Below, in pieces: positions 1 through 7,239 of a stretch of DNA of 42,318 nt. Source of the stretch: an uncultured Hungatella sp. (GTDB lineage Bacteria > Bacillota > Clostridia > Lachnospirales > Lachnospiraceae); assembly GCA_947089145.1 (NCBI GenBank), contig CAMUJH010000035.1:1-42318 (forward strand), written 5' to 3'. Position 1 is the first letter of the stretch, and every line of letters begins with the position of its first letter. Made by a program: the position numbers and the translations under genes. The notes beneath the pieces are model-generated. The model was not told where the DNA came from. It made no database searches and worked only from the letters and a program-made list of their open reading frames with translations.

Positions 1-28
1 TAGGCCACTTAATAAGACAAAAAACGAA

Positions 29-133
29 TTATAATTCCTCCCACTTACCAGGCAATTGCCCAAACGCCTCCTACAACTCCCCATACTTATGGCTTTGGCT
101 CCGAAACAATATTGCCCTTCCTTCTTTCACCAT
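29..133 (-). pseudogene. Decayed small ORF with internal amber codon
   Basis: An ATG at 133-131 follows a good ribosome site (GGAGGGATTCT). It opens a frame of 20 codons, an in-frame TAG at 73-71, then 13 more coding-like codons (EAFGQLPGKWEEL) to TAA at 31-29. The residue context around the TAG (GEL-stop-EAFG) would suit a Trp codon changed to stop. I do not recognise the family. It could also be a chance 20-residue peptide. Confidence 0.3.
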
Positions 134-363
134 AGAATCCCTCCTCTCTATAAAAAAGCCCCCATAAAACCCATCTCCCGTCCGTTTTCCAGCTCACTCC
201 CTTTCCTTGACAAGCTTCTATATTTCTTATAAACTATACACATATTCCATCATTGATTCCTTTTCATTGAGAGCAGTTTTGATAAAGTTTTGTCACCTTC
301 CTTCTCTCTACAAAACCGCTCATCTCATGTGTTCTATTAGGTACAAAACCGTACTGCATAAAA

Positions 364-432
364 AATAGGAATAAAATCAAAAAAACTTGTAAACTTCGGC
401 GTTTATCAAAGTTTTCTAACTTTATCCCTATT
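364..432. repeat. Long imperfect inverted repeat (nested hairpin)
   Basis: The outer arms at 364-375 and 421-432 match at 11 of 12 positions (AATAGGAATAAA against the complement of TTTATCCCTATT). Inner arms AAAACTT (382-388) with AAGTTTT (409-415) and TAAAC (390-394) with GTTTA (401-405) close on a TTCGGC loop. It lies just upstream of the flippase remnant. It could be an old terminator or attenuator, or the end of a mobile element. Bases 1-363 otherwise show only a weak possible promoter (TTGACA at 207, TAAACT at 230). Confidence 0.5.
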
Positions 433-440
433 ATAACTCC

Positions 441-653
441 TTCCCCTTTATCCTCTTCCCCTCCGCCATCACCAACTCCATGGCAGTGCTGCTGCTTCCT
501 ACCGTAGCTGAGGCACAGGCAGGGGGCAATGAGTCTCGCATCGTTCAGATCATCCCCATGTCTCTGCGCTACAGCCTGTACATGGGAATTCTCTGTATTG
601 GGCTCTTCACCTTGTTCGGCCCGGAACTAGTACATCATTGCATTAATTCCTAA
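441..653 (+). pseudogene. Remnant of SpoVB/MATE-like polysaccharide flippase
   Basis: The plus-strand frame from 441 to TAA at 651-653 encodes a C-terminal-half fragment of the SpoVB/RfbX-type multidrug/oligosaccharide flippase superfamily. It reads FPSAITNSMAVLLLPTVAEA followed by a conserved Ile-Pro-Met-Ser-Leu-Arg stretch and a hydrophobic helix ending LFTLFGPEL. In these transporters (about 450-550 residues, 12-14 helices) this block lies after the middle of the protein. Here there is no start codon, no N-terminal half and no downstream helices; after LFGPEL the sequence turns to unrelated VHHCINS and stops. Nothing homologous is obvious between 654 and 782. I call it a gene fragment left by deletion. 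Family assignment is from motif recall. Confidence 0.6.
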
Positions 654-782
654 GCAATAGTACTCGCTCTCTACGCCAGGAGCACGTCTACGAAGCTAGA
701 TGTAGGGTCCACTACACCGTCGCTTCGCAGACGCACATCTGACGGAAAGCAATTTTCAAACACGCTCTAGGACGCAGTAGAC

Positions 783-962
783 ATGATCATCAAGCCGACG
801 GTTCTTCTGATCATCTCTATAGGAATTTACTATGCAGTTTTTTCTTTGTGGGATGAATTTGACGGACTGGGACTTTTTGTATCCACGGCCCTCCATATCG
901 GGGTTCTGGGTTTGTGCTATGGAGGGCTTTTAGTTGTGTTTCATCTGGCCAGACGCAGATGA
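783..962 (+). CDS. Small hydrophobic protein or membrane-protein remnant (59 aa)
   Basis: ATG at 783 opens a 59-residue frame ending in TGA at 960-962. It has two hydrophobic stretches, one near the start (VLLIISIGIYYAVFSLW) and one near the end (TALHIGVLGLCYGGLLVVFH), then a basic tail LARRR. This pattern suits two transmembrane helices. There is no convincing ribosome site, and the last 30 bases form one arm of a perfect hairpin. It may be the C-terminal end of a broken membrane protein rather than a real gene. It lies in the same decayed region as the flippase remnant, but I cannot join the two by frame. Confidence 0.3.
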   Translation: MIIKPTVLLIISIGIYYAVFSLWDEFDGLGLFVSTALHIGVLGLCYGGLLVVFHLARRR

Positions 963-971
963 AACACAACT
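932..971. repeat. Perfect 16-bp inverted repeat
   Basis: AGTTGTGTTTCATCTG (932-947) is exactly complementary to 956-971, with an eight-base loop. The left arm and loop encode the end of the 59-residue ORF. It is followed immediately by a second hairpin with a T run, so together they may form a tandem terminator. Confidence 0.7.
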
Positions 972-973
972 AT

Positions 974-1023
974 TGCAGGGAGCCTGAAAACATATCTTGT
1001 AATCTTTCAGGCCCTGCATTTTT
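974..1023 (+). terminator. Rho-independent terminator
   Basis: The arms TGCAGGG-AG-CCTGAAA (974-989) and TTTCAGG-CCCTGCA (1005-1018) pair, with a two-base bulge, and five T residues follow (1019-1023). The orientation suits transcription on the plus strand from the decayed region upstream. Confidence 0.75.
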
Positions 1024-1054
1024 AAAAACTCATACTTGAGTTCATTCGCTTAAT

Positions 1055-1135
1055 CTATTCAAGAACATCTCCGCAGGCAGCACCTGCTACAGACGCACGG
1101 AAATTTACCGTCTCAGAAATGATATACAACGGCAT
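1055..1135 (-). CDS. Possible 26-aa peptide with strong ribosome site
   Basis: ATG at 1135-1133 is preceded by GCAGGAGGGGTGAAG, a better ribosome site than most genes here. The frame starts MPLYIISETVNF and ends at TAG (1057-1055) after 26 codons. It lies 35 bases downstream of the cytidylate-kinase-like gene on the same strand and could be co-transcribed. I do not recognise it; it may be the truncated start of a lost gene. Confidence 0.3.
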   Translation of the reverse strand: MPLYIISETVNFRASVAGAACGDVLE

Positions 1136-1170
1136 CTTCACCCCTCCTGCAATATGGCCGCGTATTCCTC

Positions 1171-1854
1171 TTACAGTTCCTGCTGATCCTCACCTTCCAT
1201 CAATGCCTCTAAAAGCTCCGCTGATTTCTTCCTTCCCAGGATATCCGTATTGAGACAGAGATCATAAGTCTCCTTCCTCCCCCATGGCCTGTCACTTAAA
1301 GCATTATGGTAGATTCTCCTCCTGTGATCCTCTCTCTCAATGGCTTTATCCAATTCCTCCGCCGTTTCCAGATCTTTGTAAATGGCAACGGTCTTTGCCC
1401 TCTCTCGCTTCTCCCTCTGATCCATGGCGTAGAACAAGATGCTGACACATTGAAATCCCTCCGACTCAATCCGCTCCTTAATCCCACATTCATGGATAAG
1501 GCACGGCCCATCCTTGAGGGCCAGACGAATGGCCTGCTGGTACAGTCTGAACACACGCTCAAAATCCGAATCCTTCTTTAACTCCTCCGCCGTTATCTCT
1601 GTATCTCCAAACACCTTATCATACCGGGCTACAAACTCCCTCTCCTCCGGCCCAAGAAGGCTCATAAGCTTCTCGGCGTCATAGTAGGTATATCCGCCTC
1701 TTTCACATGCCTTTACGGCGATCATCCGTCCCATGCTGCAGTACTCACTGTCAAGAATAATACAATCCGGCCTGTCAAACCGTTTTTGAAAAACAGCCTT
1801 TTTCTGAACCCCGTCCCAAAACTCTTTTGAATGCACATCATCTCTCATAATCAT
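1171..1854 (-). CDS. Cytidylate kinase-like family protein
   Basis: This gene encodes about 227 residues of the cytidylate-kinase-like family (Cytidylate_kin2 type), P-loop NMP-kinase relatives common in Clostridia. The role is often unknown; a nucleotide or signalling kinase is inferred. Visible family features are an early hydrophobic strand (PDCIILDSEYCSMGRMIA, where the usual P-loop is poorly conserved), a YYDAEKL segment, and the arginine-rich lid-like REDHRRRIYHNALSDRPWG, with YDLCLNTDILG near the end. The start is placed at the ATG at 1854, four bases after AGGAGG; a second ATG at 1848 (ten-base spacing) is equally possible. A frame extending to 1929 lacks a ribosome site. No partner gene follows except the possible 26-residue peptide. 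Confidence 0.75.
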   Translation of the reverse strand: MIMRDDVHSKEFWDGVQKKAVFQKRFDRPDCIILDSEYCSMGRMIAVKACERGGYTYYDAEKLMSLLGPEEREFVARYDKVFGDTEITAEELKKDSDFERVFRLYQQAIRLALKDGPCLIHECGIKERIESEGFQCVSILFYAMDQREKRERAKTVAIYKDLETAEELDKAIEREDHRRRIYHNALSDRPWGRKETYDLCLNTDILGRKKSAELLEALMEGEDQQEL

Positions 1855-2017
1855 AAATCCTCCTACTATTTTTGGGGATCGGCATGCGCCGCTTTGCGTC
1901 ACCTGCCACGTCGTCGGAACGCATTCCAATTGCGAAACTTGCGTTTCACAAGCGTTTCTCCTACAGACATTCCCTGACTGTCTGTCTCAATCACCTTTTA
2001 TACCCCCAGAATGAATT

Positions 2018-2064
2018 CAGTGCGGCATATGCACAGACCTACCATAAGAATTCGATACTTTCAT
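2018..2064 (-). repeat. Dispersed intergenic repeat, partial copy A
   Basis: This 47-base segment matches 44 of 47 positions of the distal half of the copy at 33861-33947, including the shared core CATAAGAATTCGATACTTTC. The other half of the element is absent or diverged here. It has the same orientation as the 33861 copy and is inverted relative to the one at 16478. Confidence 0.8.
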
Positions 2065-2455
2065 AATACAGTGACTTCAAAAACAGCAGATAGCCCTCTT
2101 TCTCAGCGTTTCATGCACCGCCTGTTCATACAATCTATCTTATCATAAAAAGGCGGCCAATACAATTTTTCTTTATGGCATCATCTGCGTTTTCGTAACG
2201 TAAAAAAACAGCCATAAAGCGACCGCCATCTCCGTAAAGACAGCAGGCTTTCATTTTGTTTTATACAGATGGGAATTTGCGATATTCTCCTGGTAAGACT
2301 TAAAAGTAGTTAGATTGATTAACTATTGCCTGGAAAGTTCCTCGATTGTGATTCGCTGTCTTTTCATGAAAAAGCTGTAAGAAAAGAAAGGATCTTTGGC
2401 CAAATATCAGGACAGTCAGATAAGATTTTCTTATGATAAACCTTCGCAAATAAAA
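2065..2455. other. Non-coding gap with weak hairpins
   Basis: I see no gene in this stretch. A nine-base inverted repeat, CTTTATGGC (2171-2179) with GCCATAAAG (2211-2219), encloses a short run of A residues. CCGCCT (2118-2123) pairs with AGGCGG (2150-2155). Neither has the T run of a clean terminator. The segment 1855-2017 upstream is also non-coding, apart from the cytidylate-kinase ribosome site. Confidence 0.5.
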
Positions 2456-2484
2456 TTGACTATCACCAGAGCGCCATTTATAAT
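2456..2484 (+). promoter_or_regulatory. Sigma-A promoter for adh pseudogene/CMD unit
   Basis: TTGACT (2456-2461), a 17-base spacer and a perfect TATAAT (2479-2484) lie 33 bases before the start codon of the broken dehydrogenase. The promoter appears intact and probably still drives the downstream decarboxylase-family gene. Confidence 0.8.
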
Positions 2485-2516
2485 GGATACATCAAACCAA
2501 ACAGGAGGTTCCGCAC

Positions 2517-3442
2517 ATGAATGATTTTATTTTTCAGAATACCACAAAGGTTTATTTCGGAAAAGATCAACTGTGTCATTTAGGTCAGGAGATCAAACCC
2601 TATGGGAACCGTGTCCTAATGGCCTACGGCGGCGGTTCCATCAAACGCATGGGGCTGTATGACAGGATCATGAAAGAACTTCGAGACGCCGGCATCACCG
2701 TGTTGGAATTATCTGGCGTAGAGCCCAATCCCAGGCACACCACCGTAAACCGGGGAGCCGCAATCTGCTTCGCTCCACAGCTTCTTTCTTAGATCCCACC
2801 AACACCTACAACGTCAGCCGGTTCCAGACGGCCTGCGGCGGATTTGACATCATGCCCCATTTCTTTGACCTTAACTATTTTGTAAATACAGAGAAATATG
2901 ACCTGCAGGACGGCGTCATCGAATCCGTTCTGCGCACCGTGGCAAAAAATCTTCCAACAGCGTTACAAGAGCCTGACAATTACCAAGCCAGGGCCAGTCT
3001 GATGTGGGCCGCCTCCTGAGCCCTCGACAGCTTCTGCACAAGCGGCATCCGGATGGCGCCAAGCTGCCATAGTATGGAACATGAATTATCGGCCTGCTAC
3101 GACTTAACCCATGGCCTGGGGCTGGCTATTCTGACGCCCCGGTGGATGGAGTTTTTGCTGAACCGGGATAAGACCGTAGCTGCGGACTTCGCAAAATTCG
3201 AGGTAAACGTTATGGGATGCGCTCCAGAGGCTGATCCTGAGAAAGGGGCGCAGGCAGCCATCCAAGCGTTAAAAAGATTTATCCGCAGCAATCTTGAACT
3301 GCCTTTCACATTGACCGAAGCCGGAATTGGCGACAGCCGTTTTGCCGAGATGGCAGAGAATGCCTGCAGAGGAAAAGCCAGTAACAGATACCGGGTGCTG
3401 ACTCCTCAGGATGTGGAAACCATCTACCGCATGTGCCTGTGA
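2517..3442 (+). pseudogene. Broken iron-containing alcohol dehydrogenase
   Basis: The gene starts at ATG 2517 after AGGAGGTTCCGCAC and resembles NADPH-dependent butanol/iron-type alcohol dehydrogenases (normally about 385-390 residues). The N-terminal part reads FIFQNTTKVYFGKDQL, then GNRVLMAYGGGSIKRMGLYD and VEPNPRHTTVNRGAAIC. At about 2775 it jumps to a mid-protein segment, so roughly 100 codons including the cofactor-binding core are missing. The frame shifts, giving TAG at 2790-2792. The second frame continues from about 2789 with FDIMPHFFDLNYF and a stop at 3017-3019 (TGA in MWAAS-stop-ALDSF, where Trp is expected). The C-terminal metal site CHSMEHELSA and HGLGLAILTPRWM survives to 3442. 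Deletion, frameshift and nonsense change together make it non-functional. Confidence 0.9.
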
Positions 3443-3510
3443 GCGAAAACTTAAGGGGCCCAAAAAGCCAGATGTTTTCATTAATAAAAAACAACCATAG
3501 GAGGTTAAAA

Positions 3511-4272
3511 ATGGCGCTGACAACATTTGCTAAACAATATCATGAAAAAATGTTTCCCGGTTATATTTCTGATTTTTTGCGGACAGATCCGGAATTTATT
3601 GAACTGTTCGATAACTTTGCTTTTGACCAGGTGGTAAACCAGGATGACCTGGATGATAAGACCAGGTTCATGGCCATTCTGGCTGCGCTTTTAGGATGTC
3701 AGGGCATCGACGAATACCGCTCCATGATACCTGCCGCCATGAACTTCGGCGTTACGCCGGTGGAGATCAAGGAAATCACCTATCAGGCAGTGGCTTATCT
3801 GGGAATCGGCAGGGTATTCCCGTTTTTAAAAGCCTGCAATGAGGTGTTTGAGGCAAAGGATATCCCTCTGCCCCTGCCGGGCCAGGCTACCACAACCGCC
3901 CAAAACCGCAGGGAGGCCGGTACCCAGGCCCAGGTGGATATTTTCGGGGAGGGAATGAGGGATTTCTGGAAGTCCGGCCCCGAAGAAAGCCGCCACATCA
4001 ACCGATGGCTTGCCGCCAACTGCTTTGGAGATTACTATACCAGAACCGGGCTGGATCACGGGCAGAGGGAAATGATCACTTTCTGCTTTTTAGCGGCCCA
4101 GGGCGGCTGCGAACCTCAGCTCACCAGCCATGCCGCCGCCAATATGAGGATCGGGAATGACAAGGCATTTCTCATAAAAATCATCTCCCAATGCCTCCCC
4201 TTTATCGGATATCCCAGAAGCCTCAACGCCCTAAGGTGCGTCAATGATGCGGCAGAGAAAGCATCCACATGA
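3511..4272 (+). CDS. Carboxymuconolactone decarboxylase family protein
   Basis: This 253-residue protein has two tandem domains of the carboxymuconolactone decarboxylase/AhpD-like fold. The first spans roughly residues 40-110 (MNFGVTPVEIKEITYQAVAY); the second, roughly 165-245, contains GLDHGQREMITFCFLAAQGG and CEPQLTSHAAANMRIGND. In such proteins the second-domain Cys and His often form the reactive site; here a single Cys and a His seven residues on are visible. The substrate is unknown. The start at ATG 3511 is set by AGGAGG seven bases upstream; an earlier ATG at 3433 overlaps the pseudogene and has no ribosome site. The gene sits 68 bases after the broken dehydrogenase and probably shares its promoter. 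The original pair may have handled a small aldehyde or quinone-type substrate, but that is a guess. Confidence 0.85.
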   Translation: MALTTFAKQYHEKMFPGYISDFLRTDPEFIELFDNFAFDQVVNQDDLDDKTRFMAILAALLGCQGIDEYRSMIPAAMNFGVTPVEIKEITYQAVAYLGIGRVFPFLKACNEVFEAKDIPLPLPGQATTTAQNRREAGTQAQVDIFGEGMRDFWKSGPEESRHINRWLAANCFGDYYTRTGLDHGQREMITFCFLAAQGGCEPQLTSHAAANMRIGNDKAFLIKIISQCLPFIGYPRSLNALRCVNDAAEKAST

Positions 4273-4288
4273 CATAGCTCCTCATAAA

Positions 4289-5041
4289 TTATAAGTCATC
4301 ATAGGTAACCAGCATAATTCCATTATTGTCCAGCCAGCTTTTTACATCAGGAGACACCGCCATGGCCACCTCTTTCACGCGGGGCATCGTCAGAGACGAT
4401 GTCCTTAAGATCTCATCATCCAGATATCCTGGATGGCACACGAACATGCAGCAGCCATCCGGACCGTAATCTTTCTCTGCGGCGGCTTTCAGACTGGCGA
4501 TGGGATCATAATCCGGCTTCATGCTGTCCATGCTTATATACAGCGTGGTATTGCGAAAGCGGACAGGCTTGTCCATGGTCATGGGAAGAAGCAGCAGGCC
4601 ATGCCGTTGGGCCACTATCTCCAGCCCCTTAAGGAAATTATCGCTGGCCACGGCATGGCCTTCAAAATAGCCGGGCTGACGTCCGGTCAGTTCCACAAAC
4701 CTCTGGTACTGAGCCTCGATCTCCAGAACCACTTGATCCAGAACCACAAAATCCCTCTCTGCGTTTCGGTAAGCTCTGCTGGGCTTAAACATTCCGTTTT
4801 CCTGACAGATGCTGGGGATCTTTTTGGGATCAGTAAGCGGCTTTCCCACGCAGATATTGGTGTGCTGCCCTATGCAGATCTTTTCCCCAGCCAGCAGGCT
4901 CCATCCATGGGCCGCCGCCGGCATATTGGGCATAAGCCCCACAGATCTGATAATTCCTTCCTTCACCGTTTTAGCAATCCCATAATTAATGGCCTCCGTC
5001 CAGCCCAGATCGTCAGCCCGGATCAACATACGTTTCGACAT
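4289..5041 (-). CDS. ChbG/HpnK (YdjC) family carbohydrate deacetylase
   Basis: This 250-residue protein belongs to the YdjC/ChbG/HpnK family of metal-dependent deacetylases, which remove acetyl groups from N-acetylated sugars such as diacetylchitobiose phosphate. Near-complete metal and catalytic motifs are visible: LIRADDLGWT near residues 6-15 (the Asp pair), IGQHTNI near 57-63, YFEGHAVAS with the conserved His, and FVCHPGYLDDEIL near 200-212. It is the last gene of a minus-strand carbohydrate unit (RpiR regulator, IIB-like, MFS, deacetylase). AAAGGAG lies seven bases before the ATG. Context suggests hydrolysis of an imported acetylated sugar in the cytoplasm; the exact sugar cannot be read from the sequence. 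It is convergent with the decarboxylase-family gene and no clear terminator lies between them. Confidence 0.85.
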   Translation of the reverse strand: MSKRMLIRADDLGWTEAINYGIAKTVKEGIIRSVGLMPNMPAAAHGWSLLAGEKICIGQHTNICVGKPLTDPKKIPSICQENGMFKPSRAYRNAERDFVVLDQVVLEIEAQYQRFVELTGRQPGYFEGHAVASDNFLKGLEIVAQRHGLLLLPMTMDKPVRFRNTTLYISMDSMKPDYDPIASLKAAAEKDYGPDGCCMFVCHPGYLDDEILRTSSLTMPRVKEVAMAVSPDVKSWLDNNGIMLVTYDDL

Positions 5042-5073
5042 AAAATCGCTCCTTTCTATTGCAAATCAAATTA

Positions 5074-5090
5074 GGCGTTTGCGAAACGCC
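5074..5090. promoter_or_regulatory. Palindrome GGCGTTT-GCG-AAACGCC
   Basis: A perfect seven-base palindrome with a three-base centre lies in the 64-base gap before the deacetylase gene, with further partial symmetry outside it (TTA on the left, TAA on the right). The half-site GGCGTT recurs upstream of the IIB-like gene (7014-7069), so it may be an operator of the local RpiR regulator. It could also act as an intercistronic hairpin. Confidence 0.45.
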
Positions 5091-5105
5091 CTAAATTTTT
5101 ACATT

Positions 5106-6275
5106 TTAATGAAATAACGGTTTATCATTCCCGCTTCCGATCCGGAAGAACGCAAGCAGCGCTAATTCCCCCAGCATGCATGCAAAACACAAAAGATACA
5201 GGTACGAATAGCTGGTTGCATCCAGGATTTGCCCTGCAATATTCTGGAACACAATGGCAGCCAGATTTTTTAATGTAGCTACAAAAGCCAGGGCCGTAAT
5301 CTGCTGCTTTTCATCAATCAGCGTATTGACCACCTTTAAATTCACCATGATGTACAACATTCCCGCAGGGTGCTTGGCTATAAGCGTTGCCAGTATCATA
5401 AACGGCATGGGCAGATCAAAACCGTATACGGCACACTGCACGCACACCATGCCCATCGCCGCAAAAAGCAGAGTCTTATTGGCTATCTTATCCATAAACC
5501 GGTAGGAGAAAAGAACCAGCGGCGCTTCGCAAAAAACCGCTATGGATAAAATCAATGATGCGGTTCCCACATCCAATCCCTTATCTGTCAGCATAGACGG
5601 AATAAACACATTGCTCATATTGGTGATGCCATAGAAGATTACGCATAGGCACAGATAGTAAACATACTTCCCGTTTTTAAACAGGCCAAGGATACTTGCT
5701 TTCTCCCCTTTTTCCTGTTTATGGTCCCCTGCCGCCGGCTCCGTGCCCAAAAGCCCCGCCACACACAGCAGCATAGTCAGCACAAAGGCCGCAAAAACAG
5801 CCTCCGGCGATATATTGTCGTATATGAGTCCCGCCATCTGGGAACCCAGGGCATAGCCGATAGTTCCCCATATCCGTATCTTTCCATAGGGATACGGCGA
5901 CGTGGTAGCCAATTTCTCCATAACAGGATTTACGCCGTTAATCATCGCCAGCACAAGGCTGTAGCTTGCGGCAATCATTGCCAGGCTGTCTGACAGCATG
6001 AAAACAATCCCTCCCCCGCAGGCAATGAAAAACAGCGCCGTATCTATTTTCTTCATATCGTATTTATCATTCCATGCGCCTATGACCGGCTGTGCCGCCA
6101 TGGACGTCAGGAAAGAAGCCGAAACCACAAACGAAACCTGGCTGGCCTTAAATCCCTTGCCCATGAGATAAACTGAAATCAGCGCACTGAACAGCGCCCA
6201 GGACAGATAATAAAAGTTGTACATCAAAAAATAGCTTACATAGCTGTTCTGGTATTTTCCGTAAAGGCTTTTCAT
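5106..6275 (-). CDS. MFS sugar transporter (12-helix)
   Basis: This 389-residue polytopic protein of the major facilitator superfamily resembles the LacY/nucleoside-symporter-like branch (MFS_1-like). Hydrophobic helices run through the whole length, with charged loops such as GAWNDKYDMKK after helix 2 and a cytoplasmic linker near the middle (EPAAGDHKQEKGEKAS). The second half starts with NGKYVYYLCLCVIFYGITNM. It probably imports a sugar or glycoside. The ATG at 6275 is chosen because GAGGAGGAG lies just upstream; a TTG at 6296 would put that ribosome site inside the gene. It stands 32 bases after the IIB-like gene and 64 before the deacetylase, so the three probably form one transcript with a shared substrate. 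Confidence 0.85.
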   Translation of the reverse strand: MKSLYGKYQNSYVSYFLMYNFYYLSWALFSALISVYLMGKGFKASQVSFVVSASFLTSMAAQPVIGAWNDKYDMKKIDTALFFIACGGGIVFMLSDSLAMIAASYSLVLAMINGVNPVMEKLATTSPYPYGKIRIWGTIGYALGSQMAGLIYDNISPEAVFAAFVLTMLLCVAGLLGTEPAAGDHKQEKGEKASILGLFKNGKYVYYLCLCVIFYGITNMSNVFIPSMLTDKGLDVGTASLILSIAVFCEAPLVLFSYRFMDKIANKTLLFAAMGMVCVQCAVYGFDLPMPFMILATLIAKHPAGMLYIMVNLKVVNTLIDEKQQITALAFVATLKNLAAIVFQNIAGQILDATSYSYLYLLCFACMLGELALLAFFRIGSGNDKPLFH

Positions 6276-6307
6276 TTCCTTCTCCTCCTCAGCCAAAAAG
6301 CCTTAAC

Positions 6308-6928
6308 TTACGCCACATTTCCATGGATAAGGCAGTTCATAACCTTGACGGCATCATAGGTGGCAAAATCCCTGCTGTCTACCTTCATGACCCTGTCCCC
6401 GTATTTTTCCCTGTATTCAGGCAGCTTATATGCGATCTGGGGCGCCAGCAGAATGTAGTCGTACCGGGCCTGCACTTTATCAATCTCCGTAAAGCTTACG
6501 GCATCTATGGTAACCGGAACGCCGGCCTTATCCAAAGCGTTTTTCATCGTATAGGCAAAATAGGAAGAGGTAAGGCCGGAAGTACAGCTTACCAAAAGCT
6601 TCATAGGCTGCCTGCCTTTTGCCGCCGCAACGTCCAGGCTTTCTTTTACAGGCTTTTTGTCCTTCAGGAAAGCGAAAAATGCGTCTATGTTGTCACGGGC
6701 GGTCCTGATGTCAATGGCTTCAAAATGAAGGTAGAAAGGAGTCTCGCCTGTCTTTTTATCCTCTATAGACAATTCCATCAGACTGTTCTCATGAAATGCC
6801 GCCAACGCCTCATAGGTATCATTGCAGAAGCTGATGATTCCGCATTTTTTCCTGATACAGGCACATTTCAAAGATGCCATCTGATCATATATCTCACACT
6901 GTAAAGACTTCTGTTTTTTCTTTTTCAT
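6308..6928 (-). CDS. PTS lactose/cellobiose IIB-like protein
   Basis: This 206-residue protein has a C-terminal half resembling the IIB component of lactose/cellobiose phosphotransferase systems. It shows the phospho-cysteine loop KLLVSCTSGLTSSYFAYTMK, then YDYILLAPQIAYKLPEYREKY and a KVDSRDFATYDA end. IIB proteins are usually about 100 residues; the extra N-terminal 95 residues, which include a CACIRKKCG segment, are not recognised. No IIC or IIA gene lies nearby, so it may not be a transport component and could instead sense or relay phosphorylation. The ATG at 6928 is set by GGAGG with a six-base spacer. It is the first gene after the promoter at 6966-6994 and is followed closely by the MFS gene. 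Confidence 0.7.
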   Translation of the reverse strand: MKKKKQKSLQCEIYDQMASLKCACIRKKCGIISFCNDTYEALAAFHENSLMELSIEDKKTGETPFYLHFEAIDIRTARDNIDAFFAFLKDKKPVKESLDVAAAKGRQPMKLLVSCTSGLTSSYFAYTMKNALDKAGVPVTIDAVSFTEIDKVQARYDYILLAPQIAYKLPEYREKYGDRVMKVDSRDFATYDAVKVMNCLIHGNVA

Positions 6929-6965
6929 CCTGTTACCTCCAAATCTAATCAATAACTTTGTATGG

Positions 6966-6994
6966 ATATATTAACCAAATCAGGACGTTTTTTC
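6966..6994 (-). promoter_or_regulatory. Sigma-A promoter for IIB/MFS/deacetylase unit
   Basis: On the minus strand, TTGAAA (6994-6989), 17 bases and TAATAT (6971-6966) lie about 40 bases before the IIB-like start codon. The paired GGCGTT half-sites at 7014-7069 are directly upstream of the -35 box, a position suited to an activator. Confidence 0.65.
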
Positions 6995-7013
6995 AATATT
7001 TCCAAGAGATTCC

Positions 7014-7069
7014 GAAACGGCGTTCGCAGATTCCGGCGTTATAAGGCATATATTTGTAAACGCCGTTTC
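7014..7069. promoter_or_regulatory. Inverted repeat upstream of sugar operon promoter
   Basis: GAAACGGCGTT (7014-7024) is exactly complementary to 7059-7069, with 34 bases between. A third GGCGTT half-site lies at 7034-7039. There is no T run on either strand, which argues against a terminator for the RpiR gene. Bases 7070-7239 hold nothing else I can recognise. Confidence 0.5.
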
Positions 7070-7239
7070 ACTTTAACCCTCCTGGCGCTATCCAAGCTTA
7101 TGCTGGCAGCAAGGCAGCACGCAGAAATCTGCCGGGAACCTGCAGTGGAAAAACGGTCCGATAAATTCATTAAGCCTAAACTTTTCAGCCGGCATGTCAG
7201 CGATCAGCACCGGCAGGAAATAAAATATTTAAAAATATT

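Noticed and set aside
3433-3510. Upstream extension of the CMD-family gene
   Set aside because: It overlaps the broken dehydrogenase and has no ribosome site; AGGAGG before ATG 3511 decides the start.
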